A stretch of 64,000 bases of DNA, taken from NCBI RefSeq assembly GCF_900110895.1, contig NZ_FOIQ01000001.1:898472-962471 (forward strand), written 5' to 3'. The notes under the pieces are model-generated. The model was not told where the DNA came from, did no database searches, and worked only from the letters and a program-made list of their open reading frames with translations. This DNA is from Prevotella aff. ruminicola Tc2-24 (GTDB taxonomy: Bacteria > Bacteroidota > Bacteroidia > Bacteroidales > Bacteroidaceae). Both the position numbers and the translations under genes were made by a program. This document shows, piece by piece, positions 9,901 to 18,909 of the stretch (position 1 is the stretch's first letter; every line of letters begins with the position of its first letter).

Positions 9901-10874
9901 GCACCTCGTTTGCTCGTCCCGATCCACATCGTATTTCTCGAATCCTTGTATAAACTGCTGATATGATTACTAGGCAGTCTTCCGGTGCCTTCCCGACAGT
10001 CTAACCGACGAAAATCTTCTCCGCCCACATTCGTACTATATATATATACGCCATCGTTCTCTGTTCCTATCCATATACTGCCCTTCCCGTCGTCAGTCAG
10101 AGAAGTCAATATCATTTTTGACAATGGCTCCAACACCGTAGAGGCACTCCATTTCTTCTCCCTGACCGAATAACAATGAAGACAATTGTCCGGATAATGC
10201 TTAATATAAAACCAAAGTCGCCCTTGGGTATCCAAATATATCATACGCCAAAAAGTGTCTGGCATGTAAATAGAATTCTCATACATCAGTTTACATGAGC
10301 GCATGTCAACACGAAAGAAGTCGCCGTTCTCTGCTAATGCATATGCCTCACCGCCATACGAGGTTACTCGTATGATTGACGTCTCGGAGAGGTTATCGAT
10401 AACCGATAGTTTTTTCCCACTGAAATCATAGAAGAATATCCGATGTCTTGACAGAGCCCAAAGATTTAAATGATCATCAGTGCATAACCAAGTAATCGGC
10501 TCGGTGATACCCAACGTTGCAAGTCTATCGGCAACATCCTCAAAGACCTGATCTTTCACACAATCATAGGCATATATCCCATTCACAGAAAGCACCCAGA
10601 TGGTGCCCATAGCATCTTCACAGATACTTTCAATATCATCATTGAGATTGCCCAAGGGAATGGTGGTGTACTTACGAAACTGATAACCATCATAGCGATC
10701 AAGCCCGTTGTTGGTGGCAAACCACATAAAACCGAACTGATCACGAAGAATGTCCTTCACAAAACTATCGGACAAACCAGACTGGACATTCACATTCCAG
10801 TATACAGGATTGCCAAGAACAGTTATCTGGAGGAAAACTGAGAATACAGCCAAAAAGAATATCCGTTTCTTCAT
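6915..10874 (-). CDS. Hybrid two-component system regulator (HTCS) of the polysaccharide locus
   Basis: Single-chain sensor kinase/response regulator of 1319 residues. The frame is open from 10910, but a TATATTTG box (10905-10898) overlaps that stretch, and ATG 10874 starts a clean signal peptide. Order: periplasmic beta-propeller repeats (many WIGT and LWFG blades) to about 690, a Y_Y_Y domain, a membrane helix about 765-785, HisKA with the phospho-His in SHDLKTPLS near 825, HATPase, a receiver with phospho-acceptor Asp near 1120 in ISDVMMPEMNG, and an AraC-type DNA-binding domain about 1230-1316. It should sense an oligosaccharide and activate the neighbouring sugar genes. GH2 and GH27 follow on the same strand, so it may be in their operon. 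Confidence 0.95.
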   Translation of the reverse strand: MKKRIFFLAVFSVFLQITVLGNPVYWNVNVQSGLSDSFVKDILRDQFGFMWFATNNGLDRYDGYQFRKYTTIPLGNLNDDIESICEDAMGTIWVLSVNGIYAYDCVKDQVFEDVADRLATLGITEPITWLCTDDHLNLWALSRHRIFFYDFSGKKLSVIDNLSETSIIRVTSYGGEAYALAENGDFFRVDMRSCKLMYENSIYMPDTFWRMIYLDTQGRLWFYIKHYPDNCLHCYSVREKKWSASTVLEPLSKMILTSLTDDGKGSIWIGTENDGVYIYSTNVGGEDFRRLDCREGTGRLPSNHISSLYKDSRNTMWIGTSKRGAVYMDLTDPLFSVKRFSGKEDVSCIVDDREGNLWVGFDGSGLLRIDSNGHETLFNQKNGSLPTDIVTCSLVDRSGRLWIGTFGHGVFYKEGQRFVSFSCGDVEQQLFITCMTEDSDGNLWFGSIYQGLSCYQRDGGERLFTTDNSILKTNSINCLYSDNSGHLYIGSSTGFYILDVKTGSFMKRKGCLLPLADTFVTSLYKDRRGLVWIGTRVELIVYDEYRDTLYRLTQKDGLSNPYVRTVTEDNAKNVWVSTDNGLTCVSVKKSGVSSWSFVCTPYFEEDGLQNSMFSSNVTCHTRKGDCLIGSTNGYLCILQNRSQPSYPPVKIIFTSLYFGERQVIVGDDTGVLDRGIQQTDGIVLDYDQNNLVLTVSAMNYTRKHKIHYLYRLKETQKRWVLLDGNRINFNALAPGSYTLEVKASDLGGWTSDVSVLRIRVRPPFWLSLPAFAFYFLLVVAAVFMYVRRMMRKHQETLAVQKLELELEQQHRLEENKIRFFTNVSHDLKTPLSLIITPLEKILSGNLETKLRMELELVWRNACLLMDGVTQLLDFRKIDVGTEKLQLSHGDFVEFLRKTVDSFRHYSQGRGIHLSLRINAQSLEMNFDQNKMRRIVTNLLSNAFKYNKENGSVVVTVGRTVAGDGYPQMRLEVADTGIGIKEASKERVFDRFYQEEGNTEYVGSGIGLHIVKEYVAMHHGDVFVEDNHPQGSVFVVTIPMDLPVMTDAQAEAPLQEENKSVESHDMEDRCNGVTILVVEDNLDFRMFLERCLNEQYRVLLAANGVEALGILKRHDVDIVISDVMMPEMNGLELCNRIKTDVCFSHIPVILLTAKSTESNIISGLKDGADDYITKPFNLSILRLRIQKILDWTRNNHRRFTGTMDISPSEITVSSLDEQLIQKAIEIVEKNMGDSEFSVEDFGMAIGMTRGHLYKKLMTITGKSPLEFIRILRIKRGRSLLEQGRTNISEVAYTVGFSPKQFSKYFKEEYGCLPSEFVRKK

Positions 10875-10897
10875 CTTACTTTCAACTTTTCTCGATG

Positions 10898-10905
10898 CAA
10901 ATATA
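10898..10905 (-). promoter_or_regulatory. -7 box for the HTCS gene
   Basis: TATATTTG on the minus strand, 24 bases before the ATG at 10874. It is half of a divergent promoter region (10875-11117) shared with the GH26 gene. Confidence 0.55.
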
Positions 10906-11051
10906 AGCATTTCAACCGTTTTGACATACGCTCTTCCAATATTTTTTCTCTTCTTGAGAATATTTTTCGCCTACACACTCTCCGTTTGTATCTTTCTTCT
11001 CCATAAATGTATTTTGATACATTGGCGGACTCCCCCTTCACGCATTCTTCG

Positions 11052-11059
11052 TATCTTTG
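11052..11059 (+). promoter_or_regulatory. -7 box for the GH26-esterase unit
   Basis: TATCTTTG lies 59 bases upstream of the GH26 ATG at 11118, and so argues against the earlier in-frame ATG at 11007. Confidence 0.55.
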
Positions 11060-11117
11060 CCGCTGTCAAACAGTCAACACTCAATCACACAAAAAAAATT
11101 TTAAATTGATAACGAGT

Positions 11118-12302
11118 ATGAAAAAAAATGTTTTGTTCGTATTCCTGTTTATCACAGGACTGATAAACGGCTATGCACAGGCCGGCACCAAACGACCTGC
11201 CGACCCCGAGGCGACCCCCGAAGCTCGCGCATTATATGAATGGTTATGGAAAAGTCAGAAACAGGGCACGATGTACGGCCATCAAGATGACTTGATGTGC
11301 GGACACACCTGGTGGAACGAGCAGGGGCGTTCTGACACGAAAGAGACCGTAGGTGACTATCCCGCTGTGGTAGGCTTCGAACTAGGAGAGATTGAACTCG
11401 GCGGTGACCGCAGTCTCGACTCTGTGGCCTTCCGCGATATTCGCGAACGAGTACGGTGGTGGCATCGTCAGAGAGGTATCATCACCGTTAGCTGGCATGT
11501 CGTCAACCCCATCTCATCCCAATGGCCAGGCATTAAGGAGCCCAATGGGGCTGGCTCTGCATGGGATGTCAGCATGCTTTCTGCCGACGGACTCAATGCA
11601 GTCAGGAGCATTCTTCCTGGTGGTAGCAACCACGCCATGTTCAACAACTGGCTCGAACGACTAGCACGTTTCTTCCTCAGTTGGCGTGACGACAGCGGAC
11701 ATCTCATCCCTTTTATCTTCCGTCCATGGCATGAGCATTCTGGCAATTTCTTCTGGTGGGGACAGACACGCTGCCGCGACGATGAATATGCAACTCTCTG
11801 GCGCTATACCGTCGACTACTTGCGCGCCAAGGGACTCCACAATATCCTCTATGCCTATAATACTGATAAAGTCTACTCACCTGAGGCATACCTGAAGGGA
11901 TATCCAGGCGACGATTATATCGACATGCTGTCTATCGACTGGTATGGATCGGGGGACGAGTTCTACCGTGATGTGAACAAAGCTTTACAGTTCACAACCG
12001 CCTTGGCCACCGAGAAGCACAAGTTACATGCACTCAGCGAATGCGGTCCCATCAGCACTGGTCTTCAAGATCTCTTGGTCAACTATGAGTCGGTTTACTT
12101 GCTAACATGGCGTCATGCCCCACCACGTGGTAGTCATTCTGCCACACACATGCTAACCGACGACGAGATAAGAAAACTGCCAGCGGATGTACGTGAGCAT
12201 TACCTCCAGTGGCTGAGACAACCGAGACACGAAGATTATCTGAAAGTGATGAAACAGAATAAGAATTATCTGTTTCTGAAAGATATCCAAAAGATTAAAT
12301 AA
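11118..12302 (+). CDS. GH26 family endo-beta-1,4-mannanase
   Basis: Exported beta-mannanase (394 residues from ATG 11118). The signal peptide is residues 1-20 (ending NGYAQ). GH26 marks are MYGHQDDLMCGHTWW near 52, SWHVVNP near 125, the acid/base Glu206 in RPWHEHSGNFFWW and the nucleophile Glu308 in ALSECGP. It should cut beta-1,4-mannan, galactomannan or glucomannan into mannobiose and longer pieces. There is no lipobox, so it is probably periplasmic or secreted rather than a surface lipoprotein. The esterase gene follows after 25 bases. This gene is the main reason to assign the locus to mannan. Confidence 0.93.
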   Translation: MKKNVLFVFLFITGLINGYAQAGTKRPADPEATPEARALYEWLWKSQKQGTMYGHQDDLMCGHTWWNEQGRSDTKETVGDYPAVVGFELGEIELGGDRSLDSVAFRDIRERVRWWHRQRGIITVSWHVVNPISSQWPGIKEPNGAGSAWDVSMLSADGLNAVRSILPGGSNHAMFNNWLERLARFFLSWRDDSGHLIPFIFRPWHEHSGNFFWWGQTRCRDDEYATLWRYTVDYLRAKGLHNILYAYNTDKVYSPEAYLKGYPGDDYIDMLSIDWYGSGDEFYRDVNKALQFTTALATEKHKLHALSECGPISTGLQDLLVNYESVYLLTWRHAPPRGSHSATHMLTDDEIRKLPADVREHYLQWLRQPRHEDYLKVMKQNKNYLFLKDIQKIK

Positions 12303-12306
12303 CTAA

Positions 12307-13485
<1,179 letters not shown>

Positions 13486-13508
13486 TGTTTATCTTTCATC
13501 ATTCTCTG

Positions 13509-13540
13509 GGATGAGGCTCATTGCAGCCTCATCCTTTTTT
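13509..13540 (+). terminator. Rho-independent terminator after the esterase gene
   Basis: A perfect 10-bp stem (GGATGAGGCT / AGCCTCATCC) with a 6-nt loop is followed by six T. The stretch 13541-13716 up to susC holds no gene; only a weak TATCATTG box near 13677 was seen. Confidence 0.85.
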
Positions 13541-13716
13541 GTGTCTTTTATACCTCCCTTTTGTATCATGAAGACAAACAAGAAGTCCAATGATCGATTT
13601 CAGCCCCATGAACTGCGATTTTATTGAGAATTTTGCAGTGCATTAATATCACACAACAGAAAAAGAGTCATCCGATATCATTGTTTATAAACACCAATAA
13701 CAATCAATTTTAAATT

Positions 13717-16700
13717 ATGTTTATGCAAAAAACTATTAATCTAAAGAAAGCAGGCATTTTAGGAATTCTGTTTTTCTCCATGTCACCGACAGTCGCTACA
13801 GCCGACGGCATCAGAGAAAATGCAACGAGTGTACAAACAGTACAACAAAATGTCAACATCAAGGGAAAGGTGGCAGACAGCAACGGTGAACCGATTATCG
13901 GTGCCAGCATCCGTGTGAAGGGACTCTCAGCAGGCGTTGTCAGCGATCTAGAAGGAAATTTTGAATTACAGATTCCCAGTGGGCATAGTACATTACAAGT
14001 ATCGTTTGTCGGTTTCAAAACACAAGAGGTCGCAGTCTCTCCAGGCAAAACCAACTACCAGATCGTACTACGTGAGGATAATGAGACACTCAACGAAGTG
14101 GTCGTCGTGGGTTATGGTACGATGAAGAAGAGCGATATCACCGGTTCGGTGACCTCTGTGAACACGGAACAGATGATGCGCCGTACACCTGTCAGTCTCG
14201 CTCAAGGACTGCAGGGTGCCGCAGCTGGTGTAGTCGTTACACAAGCCGGTGGTGATCCAACCGGTGGTTATAATATCCGTATCCGTGGCGTCGCCACGAT
14301 GGATGGCAATACAGACCCCCTCTGGGTCGTTGATGGTATCCAACACGGCAACGCCTCCAATCTAGACTGGCTCGACCCTAACGATGTGGAGAGCATCGAG
14401 ATTCTGAAAGATGCCTCTGCAACTGCCATCTACGGCTCACGTGGTGCCAACGGCGTCATCATGGTGACAACCAAACATGGAAAGGTCGGCAGACTGCACG
14501 TGGATATGAAAGCAGACTTCGGTATCAGCACACTTGCGAGACGACTTGACATGGCCAGTCTCGGTGATTGGCTCTCTGCCTACCGTCAGGCCATCGAGGC
14601 CGACGGGAAAGTACCTTATACGGCCTATAACGGGGAGTATGACAAACAGCTCCATGCCATCAACTGGCAGGATGTTATGACACAGCAGTCCTTCCGTCAG
14701 CAGTATAACCTGTCTATCAGCGGTGGTTCCGACGTACTCCAGGCTAACGCATCCGTGGGTTATCTCGACAATAAAGGTATCATCGTGAACTCCTGGAACA
14801 AACGCCTCACCCTACGTTTGGGCATGAATGCAAATCTCAAAAACAAAGTAAAAATCGGCTTCAACTCGAACTTCAGCACAGGCAAAGGAAAAGGTGGCGG
14901 TAACCTGATCAACTACGCCCGTACTCTACCGACGATGGACTATGTTGAAAATGGTATTCTGACCCACGTGCCCGTTCAGTATGAAGACGGCTCTTTCGGC
15001 CACTGGAACTACGATCCGACAACCATCTCATATGCGGCAGGCAAATACCAAAGCAACCCCTATGCCGATCAGTATGTGCGCCGCTACAAGGACGACTGGG
15101 ATAATGATAATGCGGCTATTCGCAACTCCGCCTTCATTGAGGTCAAGATTCTGAAGGGACTGACTTTTCGCAGTAACATGAACCTCGACTTTTCGGCTAG
15201 CAACAGTTGGTACTACAATGCCCCCTATGCCGACACTCAGTACACATGGGAGCAATGGGATACCGACGAGAACGGCAACAAATACGGTGTCGACGAATTC
15301 GGTACCAATGGATATGCACAGACTCATTATGGCATAGAGAATTATTTCACCTACGATACAACCTTCAAGAGCCATCATTTTACCATGATGATTGGACAGT
15401 CAGCAAGCAAGAGCCATGGGTCATGGAACAACTCCTCGACTAAGGATCTGCGGTTCAACTTCCTCCGCGGTTTCTTCTCTGAGGATCCCGACAAATACAA
15501 CAACGGTAATGGTGCGCCGAACATGTCAGAGCGTTTCGCCTCTTATTTCGGACGTATCAACTACGCATACAAGGACCGTTACCTGCTGACAGCCACCATC
15601 CGTCGAGACGGTTCGTCGAAGTTCGGTGCTGACAATCATTGGGGCACCTTCCCGTCTGCCTCACTGGCATGGCGCGCCTCCGAAGAGAGCTTCATCAAGA
15701 ATCTCGATATATTCAGCAACCTGAAAGTGCGCCTCGGCTGGGGACGCGTTGGAAACGCAAATGTCAACGCCACAGATGCCCTGCCCCAGCTCTCGTCATC
15801 AGGCAGTTACGACTTCTATAATATCGACGGTGAGCGCTACAAACGCTACTTCGGCCTTGCACAGACCTCAGAGATAGACACTGGACTGATGTGGGAGGCC
15901 AGTGAGCAGACTAACTTCGGTCTCGACCTCGGTTTTCTGAACGGTGACCTGAACATCACCCTCGACTACTATATCCGAGATACAAGAAACTTAATCCTCA
16001 ACAAGGCCATCCGCCCATCTGCAGGTTTCTCTTCAATTAAGACCAACTTCGGTAAGATCCGTAACCAGGGTCTGGAGTTCAACATTTCCTACAACAAGCA
16101 ACTGAACCACGATTGGTCCATTGGAATCGCCCTAAATGGTGAAGCCAGCAAGAACAAAGCTGTCGACATCGGTACTGGCACCACGACATCTGGTCCCACA
16201 GGCGCTGGTTGGGAGAACAAGCAGGTATGCTACAATGGTCTACCACTCGGCACTTTCCAAGGCTATGTTGTCGACCATATCATCAAAGACCAAGGCGAGA
16301 TTGACGGTCTGAACGCCAAGGCTGTAGAAATCTACGGTGACGGTAGCTACTACGACAGATTGACAACAGGTCCCGGTGACTTCCTGTTCAAGGATTTGAA
16401 CGGCGACGGTCATATCACCACCGACGACAAGGCATACCTCGGCGACGGATTCCCCGACCTAACCTATGGACTGAACCTCACTGCAAGATACAGAAACTGG
16501 GACGCATCAGCTTATATATACGGTGTCATCGGTCAGGAAATCCTCTCATGGGCCAAGAACTACATGACCTCCATACGAAGCGAGAACGAAGGTTACTATA
16601 ACTTGCTCGCTGACTATGCCAAAAACTCATGGAGTACCTTGAACCCCAACGCAAGCTATCCTCGACTGACACGCGACGACATGTCATCTAACTATCGTGT

Positions 16701-16959
16701 TTCTGATTATTATGTGGAGAAGGCCGACTACCTGAAGATTTCGAACTTACAAATAGGCTACACCTTCAACACGAAAAAAGTTGCGAACTATATCAACAAT
16801 GCCCGTATCTACGCCAGTATACAGAACCTGTTGACCATCTCACCATACAACAAATACGGTGATCCTGAGGTCAATGGCGGTGTTACCACCATGGGTTACG
16901 ATGCTGGTCGTTATCCCTTCCCACGCACGTTTATGTTAGGTATCCAACTTGGTTTTTAA
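13717..16959 (+). CDS. susC: SusC/RagA family TonB-dependent outer-membrane transporter
   Basis: Outer-membrane importer of oligosaccharides, 1080 residues (the start could also be ATG 13723). The signal peptide ends near residue 30. Residues about 45-115 form the carboxypeptidase-D regulatory-like domain (KGKVxDxxGEPIIGAS). The plug begins with NEVVVVGYGTMKKSDITGSV and contains SIEILKDASATAIYGSRGANGVI. The rest is the 22-strand barrel ending in the usual aromatic C-terminus (IQLGF). It pairs with the SusD lipoprotein 21 bases downstream as a lidded pore. No SusE/F-like glycan-binding gene follows. Confidence 0.97.
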   Translation: MFMQKTINLKKAGILGILFFSMSPTVATADGIRENATSVQTVQQNVNIKGKVADSNGEPIIGASIRVKGLSAGVVSDLEGNFELQIPSGHSTLQVSFVGFKTQEVAVSPGKTNYQIVLREDNETLNEVVVVGYGTMKKSDITGSVTSVNTEQMMRRTPVSLAQGLQGAAAGVVVTQAGGDPTGGYNIRIRGVATMDGNTDPLWVVDGIQHGNASNLDWLDPNDVESIEILKDASATAIYGSRGANGVIMVTTKHGKVGRLHVDMKADFGISTLARRLDMASLGDWLSAYRQAIEADGKVPYTAYNGEYDKQLHAINWQDVMTQQSFRQQYNLSISGGSDVLQANASVGYLDNKGIIVNSWNKRLTLRLGMNANLKNKVKIGFNSNFSTGKGKGGGNLINYARTLPTMDYVENGILTHVPVQYEDGSFGHWNYDPTTISYAAGKYQSNPYADQYVRRYKDDWDNDNAAIRNSAFIEVKILKGLTFRSNMNLDFSASNSWYYNAPYADTQYTWEQWDTDENGNKYGVDEFGTNGYAQTHYGIENYFTYDTTFKSHHFTMMIGQSASKSHGSWNNSSTKDLRFNFLRGFFSEDPDKYNNGNGAPNMSERFASYFGRINYAYKDRYLLTATIRRDGSSKFGADNHWGTFPSASLAWRASEESFIKNLDIFSNLKVRLGWGRVGNANVNATDALPQLSSSGSYDFYNIDGERYKRYFGLAQTSEIDTGLMWEASEQTNFGLDLGFLNGDLNITLDYYIRDTRNLILNKAIRPSAGFSSIKTNFGKIRNQGLEFNISYNKQLNHDWSIGIALNGEASKNKAVDIGTGTTTSGPTGAGWENKQVCYNGLPLGTFQGYVVDHIIKDQGEIDGLNAKAVEIYGDGSYYDRLTTGPGDFLFKDLNGDGHITTDDKAYLGDGFPDLTYGLNLTARYRNWDASAYIYGVIGQEILSWAKNYMTSIRSENEGYYNLLADYAKNSWSTLNPNASYPRLTRDDMSSNYRVSDYYVEKADYLKISNLQIGYTFNTKKVANYINNARIYASIQNLLTISPYNKYGDPEVNGGVTTMGYDAGRYPFPRTFMLGIQLGF

Positions 16960-16980
16960 TTGTTTAAAACAGAAAAGAAT

Positions 16981-18750
16981 ATGAAAAGAATCATTATAGG
17001 AGCCCTCATGGGGCTGGCCGCCACCGCCACATCAATCTCTCTGACATCGTGTGGTGACGATTTCCTCGACGTCGATGCCTATAGCATCGTATCACCTGAA
17101 GGAGTATATTCCGACAAAGAGAATGTATTTAAGGGACTCATGGGTGTGTACTATTCTCTCCTAGGAGCCAGCGATTACTATATCAAACCCCACCCCGCCC
17201 TGGCCAACTACCCGACACTCGACGTACAGGCCGACGGTTGGGATGCCGAGATGTCTAGCCATTCCTGGACCGTTGAATCGAAATCGGCTTTCTTTGAGAA
17301 CGCCTGGATCTACTCGTATAAGACTGTCGTGGCCTGTAACCTTTTCCTGCGTGACCTGGAAGGCGTCGACGAACATGTCATGAGTGCCTCAGAGAAGGCA
17401 GTCTATGAGGCAGAAACACGTGCCATCCGCGGCAGTGCCTATTATTACCTGACAATCAACTTCAGCCGTGTGCCAATGCTCATGACTGGTGAGACCTATC
17501 AGACATCACCGACGAAACCACGTCCAGAAAGCGATGACGAAGCATGGCAGACCATTCTCTCCGACTTTGAATATGCAGCTTCTGTACTCGATTGGAAGCC
17601 TGCCGATGGTATGACTGGTCGTTTCACGAAAGGAGCTGCCCTAGCTTACGCCGGCAAAGCATGCATGTATCTCGGTGACTTCAATAAGGCCAAGGACTAT
17701 TACAAACAGATTATCGAAAATGGGACAATCCAACTGAATCCCTGTTATGCAATGACCAGTTGGGTGGACAATCCCGGCAACGTGGAGGCACTGTGGGAGA
17801 TCTCCTTCCCCAAATTCCCAGGTATGGGTTGGGATGTGTGGACATGGGCCAAGAATAGCGACTGCCGTTATTTCGGCATGCAGACCAAGGCACGTGAGTT
17901 CGGTGGATGGGGCGACTCCTTTACATCATATGAACTTGTGCGCAGTTTCGAGCCCGGAGACAAACGAAAAACCTACTCTATCGTCGGATGGCATGGTGAC
18001 AAGGGTGACACTAACCCCTACACCGGTGACATCATCGGCACCACAGAGGCATTTCAGTCGTGGTTTCTCTCCAATGCCGAGGGCAACCCGAACAACCATG
18101 GTACAAAATGGTGGCGCACAAACGATGTTTATTCTGCACACTCGGTCAACCTCTACCGTTTCGGCGGTGCCCTGCTTGACTATGCAGAGTGCTGTTTCAG
18201 AACTGGTGACGAGCAGGCAGGATGGAATGCCATCGCTCAGATTCGTAATCGTGCCTGGGGTAACCTCGAGGTTGGCTATGATCCCGACGAGGCTAGCGGC
18301 AGCTACCTGCCGTTCCCCAAGGAACTGCTGAACACGCAGACGGTATCGGTGCCCGACGCACAGGCACACTATGCTAAATATGCGAAGGAAAAGGGATATA
18401 CCTCACCTATCTGGATGGTGGCTCTCTTCCAGGAACGTCGTAAAGAGCTCTACTATGAGTTCAGTTTGTGGTACGACCTATGCCGCTGCAACTTCGTAGA
18501 AGAGTGGTTAAACTGCGAATATCCCAAGAACAACGGGGCCACGTTCTATAACACAGCAACAGGCAAATACTATATCCCATCGGGCAATGATTACAATGAG
18601 CCGTGGAACAATGCGTCAGAGGCAGAACGTGCATCTATGATTCCTGTAACCCCAAGAAAGTGGGACTGGAACCCGATCCATCTGGTATACCCGATTCCGA
18701 CCTCAGAATTAACTGCCAACACAGAATGTGTACAAAACACAGGTTACTAA
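16981..18750 (+). CDS. susD: SusD/RagB family surface glycan-binding lipoprotein
   Basis: Surface lipoprotein of 589 residues that caps the SusC pore and binds the glycan. Start ATG 16981 is chosen over the in-frame 16960 because it gives a lipoprotein signal with lipobox LTSC and Cys24, followed by GDDFLD, the standard SusD beginning. Tetratricopeptide-like helices follow (AETRAIRGSAYYYLTINF near 145), and the C-terminus has the usual ERRKELYYEFSLWYDLCR segment and a PIPTSEL ending. The order matches the family closely. Confidence 0.96.
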   Translation: MKRIIIGALMGLAATATSISLTSCGDDFLDVDAYSIVSPEGVYSDKENVFKGLMGVYYSLLGASDYYIKPHPALANYPTLDVQADGWDAEMSSHSWTVESKSAFFENAWIYSYKTVVACNLFLRDLEGVDEHVMSASEKAVYEAETRAIRGSAYYYLTINFSRVPMLMTGETYQTSPTKPRPESDDEAWQTILSDFEYAASVLDWKPADGMTGRFTKGAALAYAGKACMYLGDFNKAKDYYKQIIENGTIQLNPCYAMTSWVDNPGNVEALWEISFPKFPGMGWDVWTWAKNSDCRYFGMQTKAREFGGWGDSFTSYELVRSFEPGDKRKTYSIVGWHGDKGDTNPYTGDIIGTTEAFQSWFLSNAEGNPNNHGTKWWRTNDVYSAHSVNLYRFGGALLDYAECCFRTGDEQAGWNAIAQIRNRAWGNLEVGYDPDEASGSYLPFPKELLNTQTVSVPDAQAHYAKYAKEKGYTSPIWMVALFQERRKELYYEFSLWYDLCRCNFVEEWLNCEYPKNNGATFYNTATGKYYIPSGNDYNEPWNNASEAERASMIPVTPRKWDWNPIHLVYPIPTSELTANTECVQNTGY

Positions 18751-18802
18751 ATAGATTGGAATATTTATTGTGGAAGGTTAGTTAGTATTTAGTTTTTGGC
18801 AG

Positions 18803-18837
18803 GGGAGGTACAGTCGTGATGACAGAATCTCCCTTTT
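18803..18837 (+). terminator. Probable terminator after susD
   Basis: A GGGAG / CTCCC stem (18803-18807 with 18829-18833), with a small inner stem in the loop, is followed by a T run. The stem is short, hence moderate confidence. Confidence 0.55.
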
Positions 18838-18877
18838 TATTTTCAACGACCTATTCGCCCAGACTCAAAAAAATAAC

Positions 18878-18885
18878 TATATTTG
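18878..18885 (+). promoter_or_regulatory. -7 box for the epimerase-glycosidase gene
   Basis: TATATTTG lies 25 bases before ATG 18910 and overlaps the earlier in-frame ATG at 18883. It supports the later start. Confidence 0.6.
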
Positions 18886-18909
18886 CAAACAAAATATTTT
18901 TGTCTTGAT

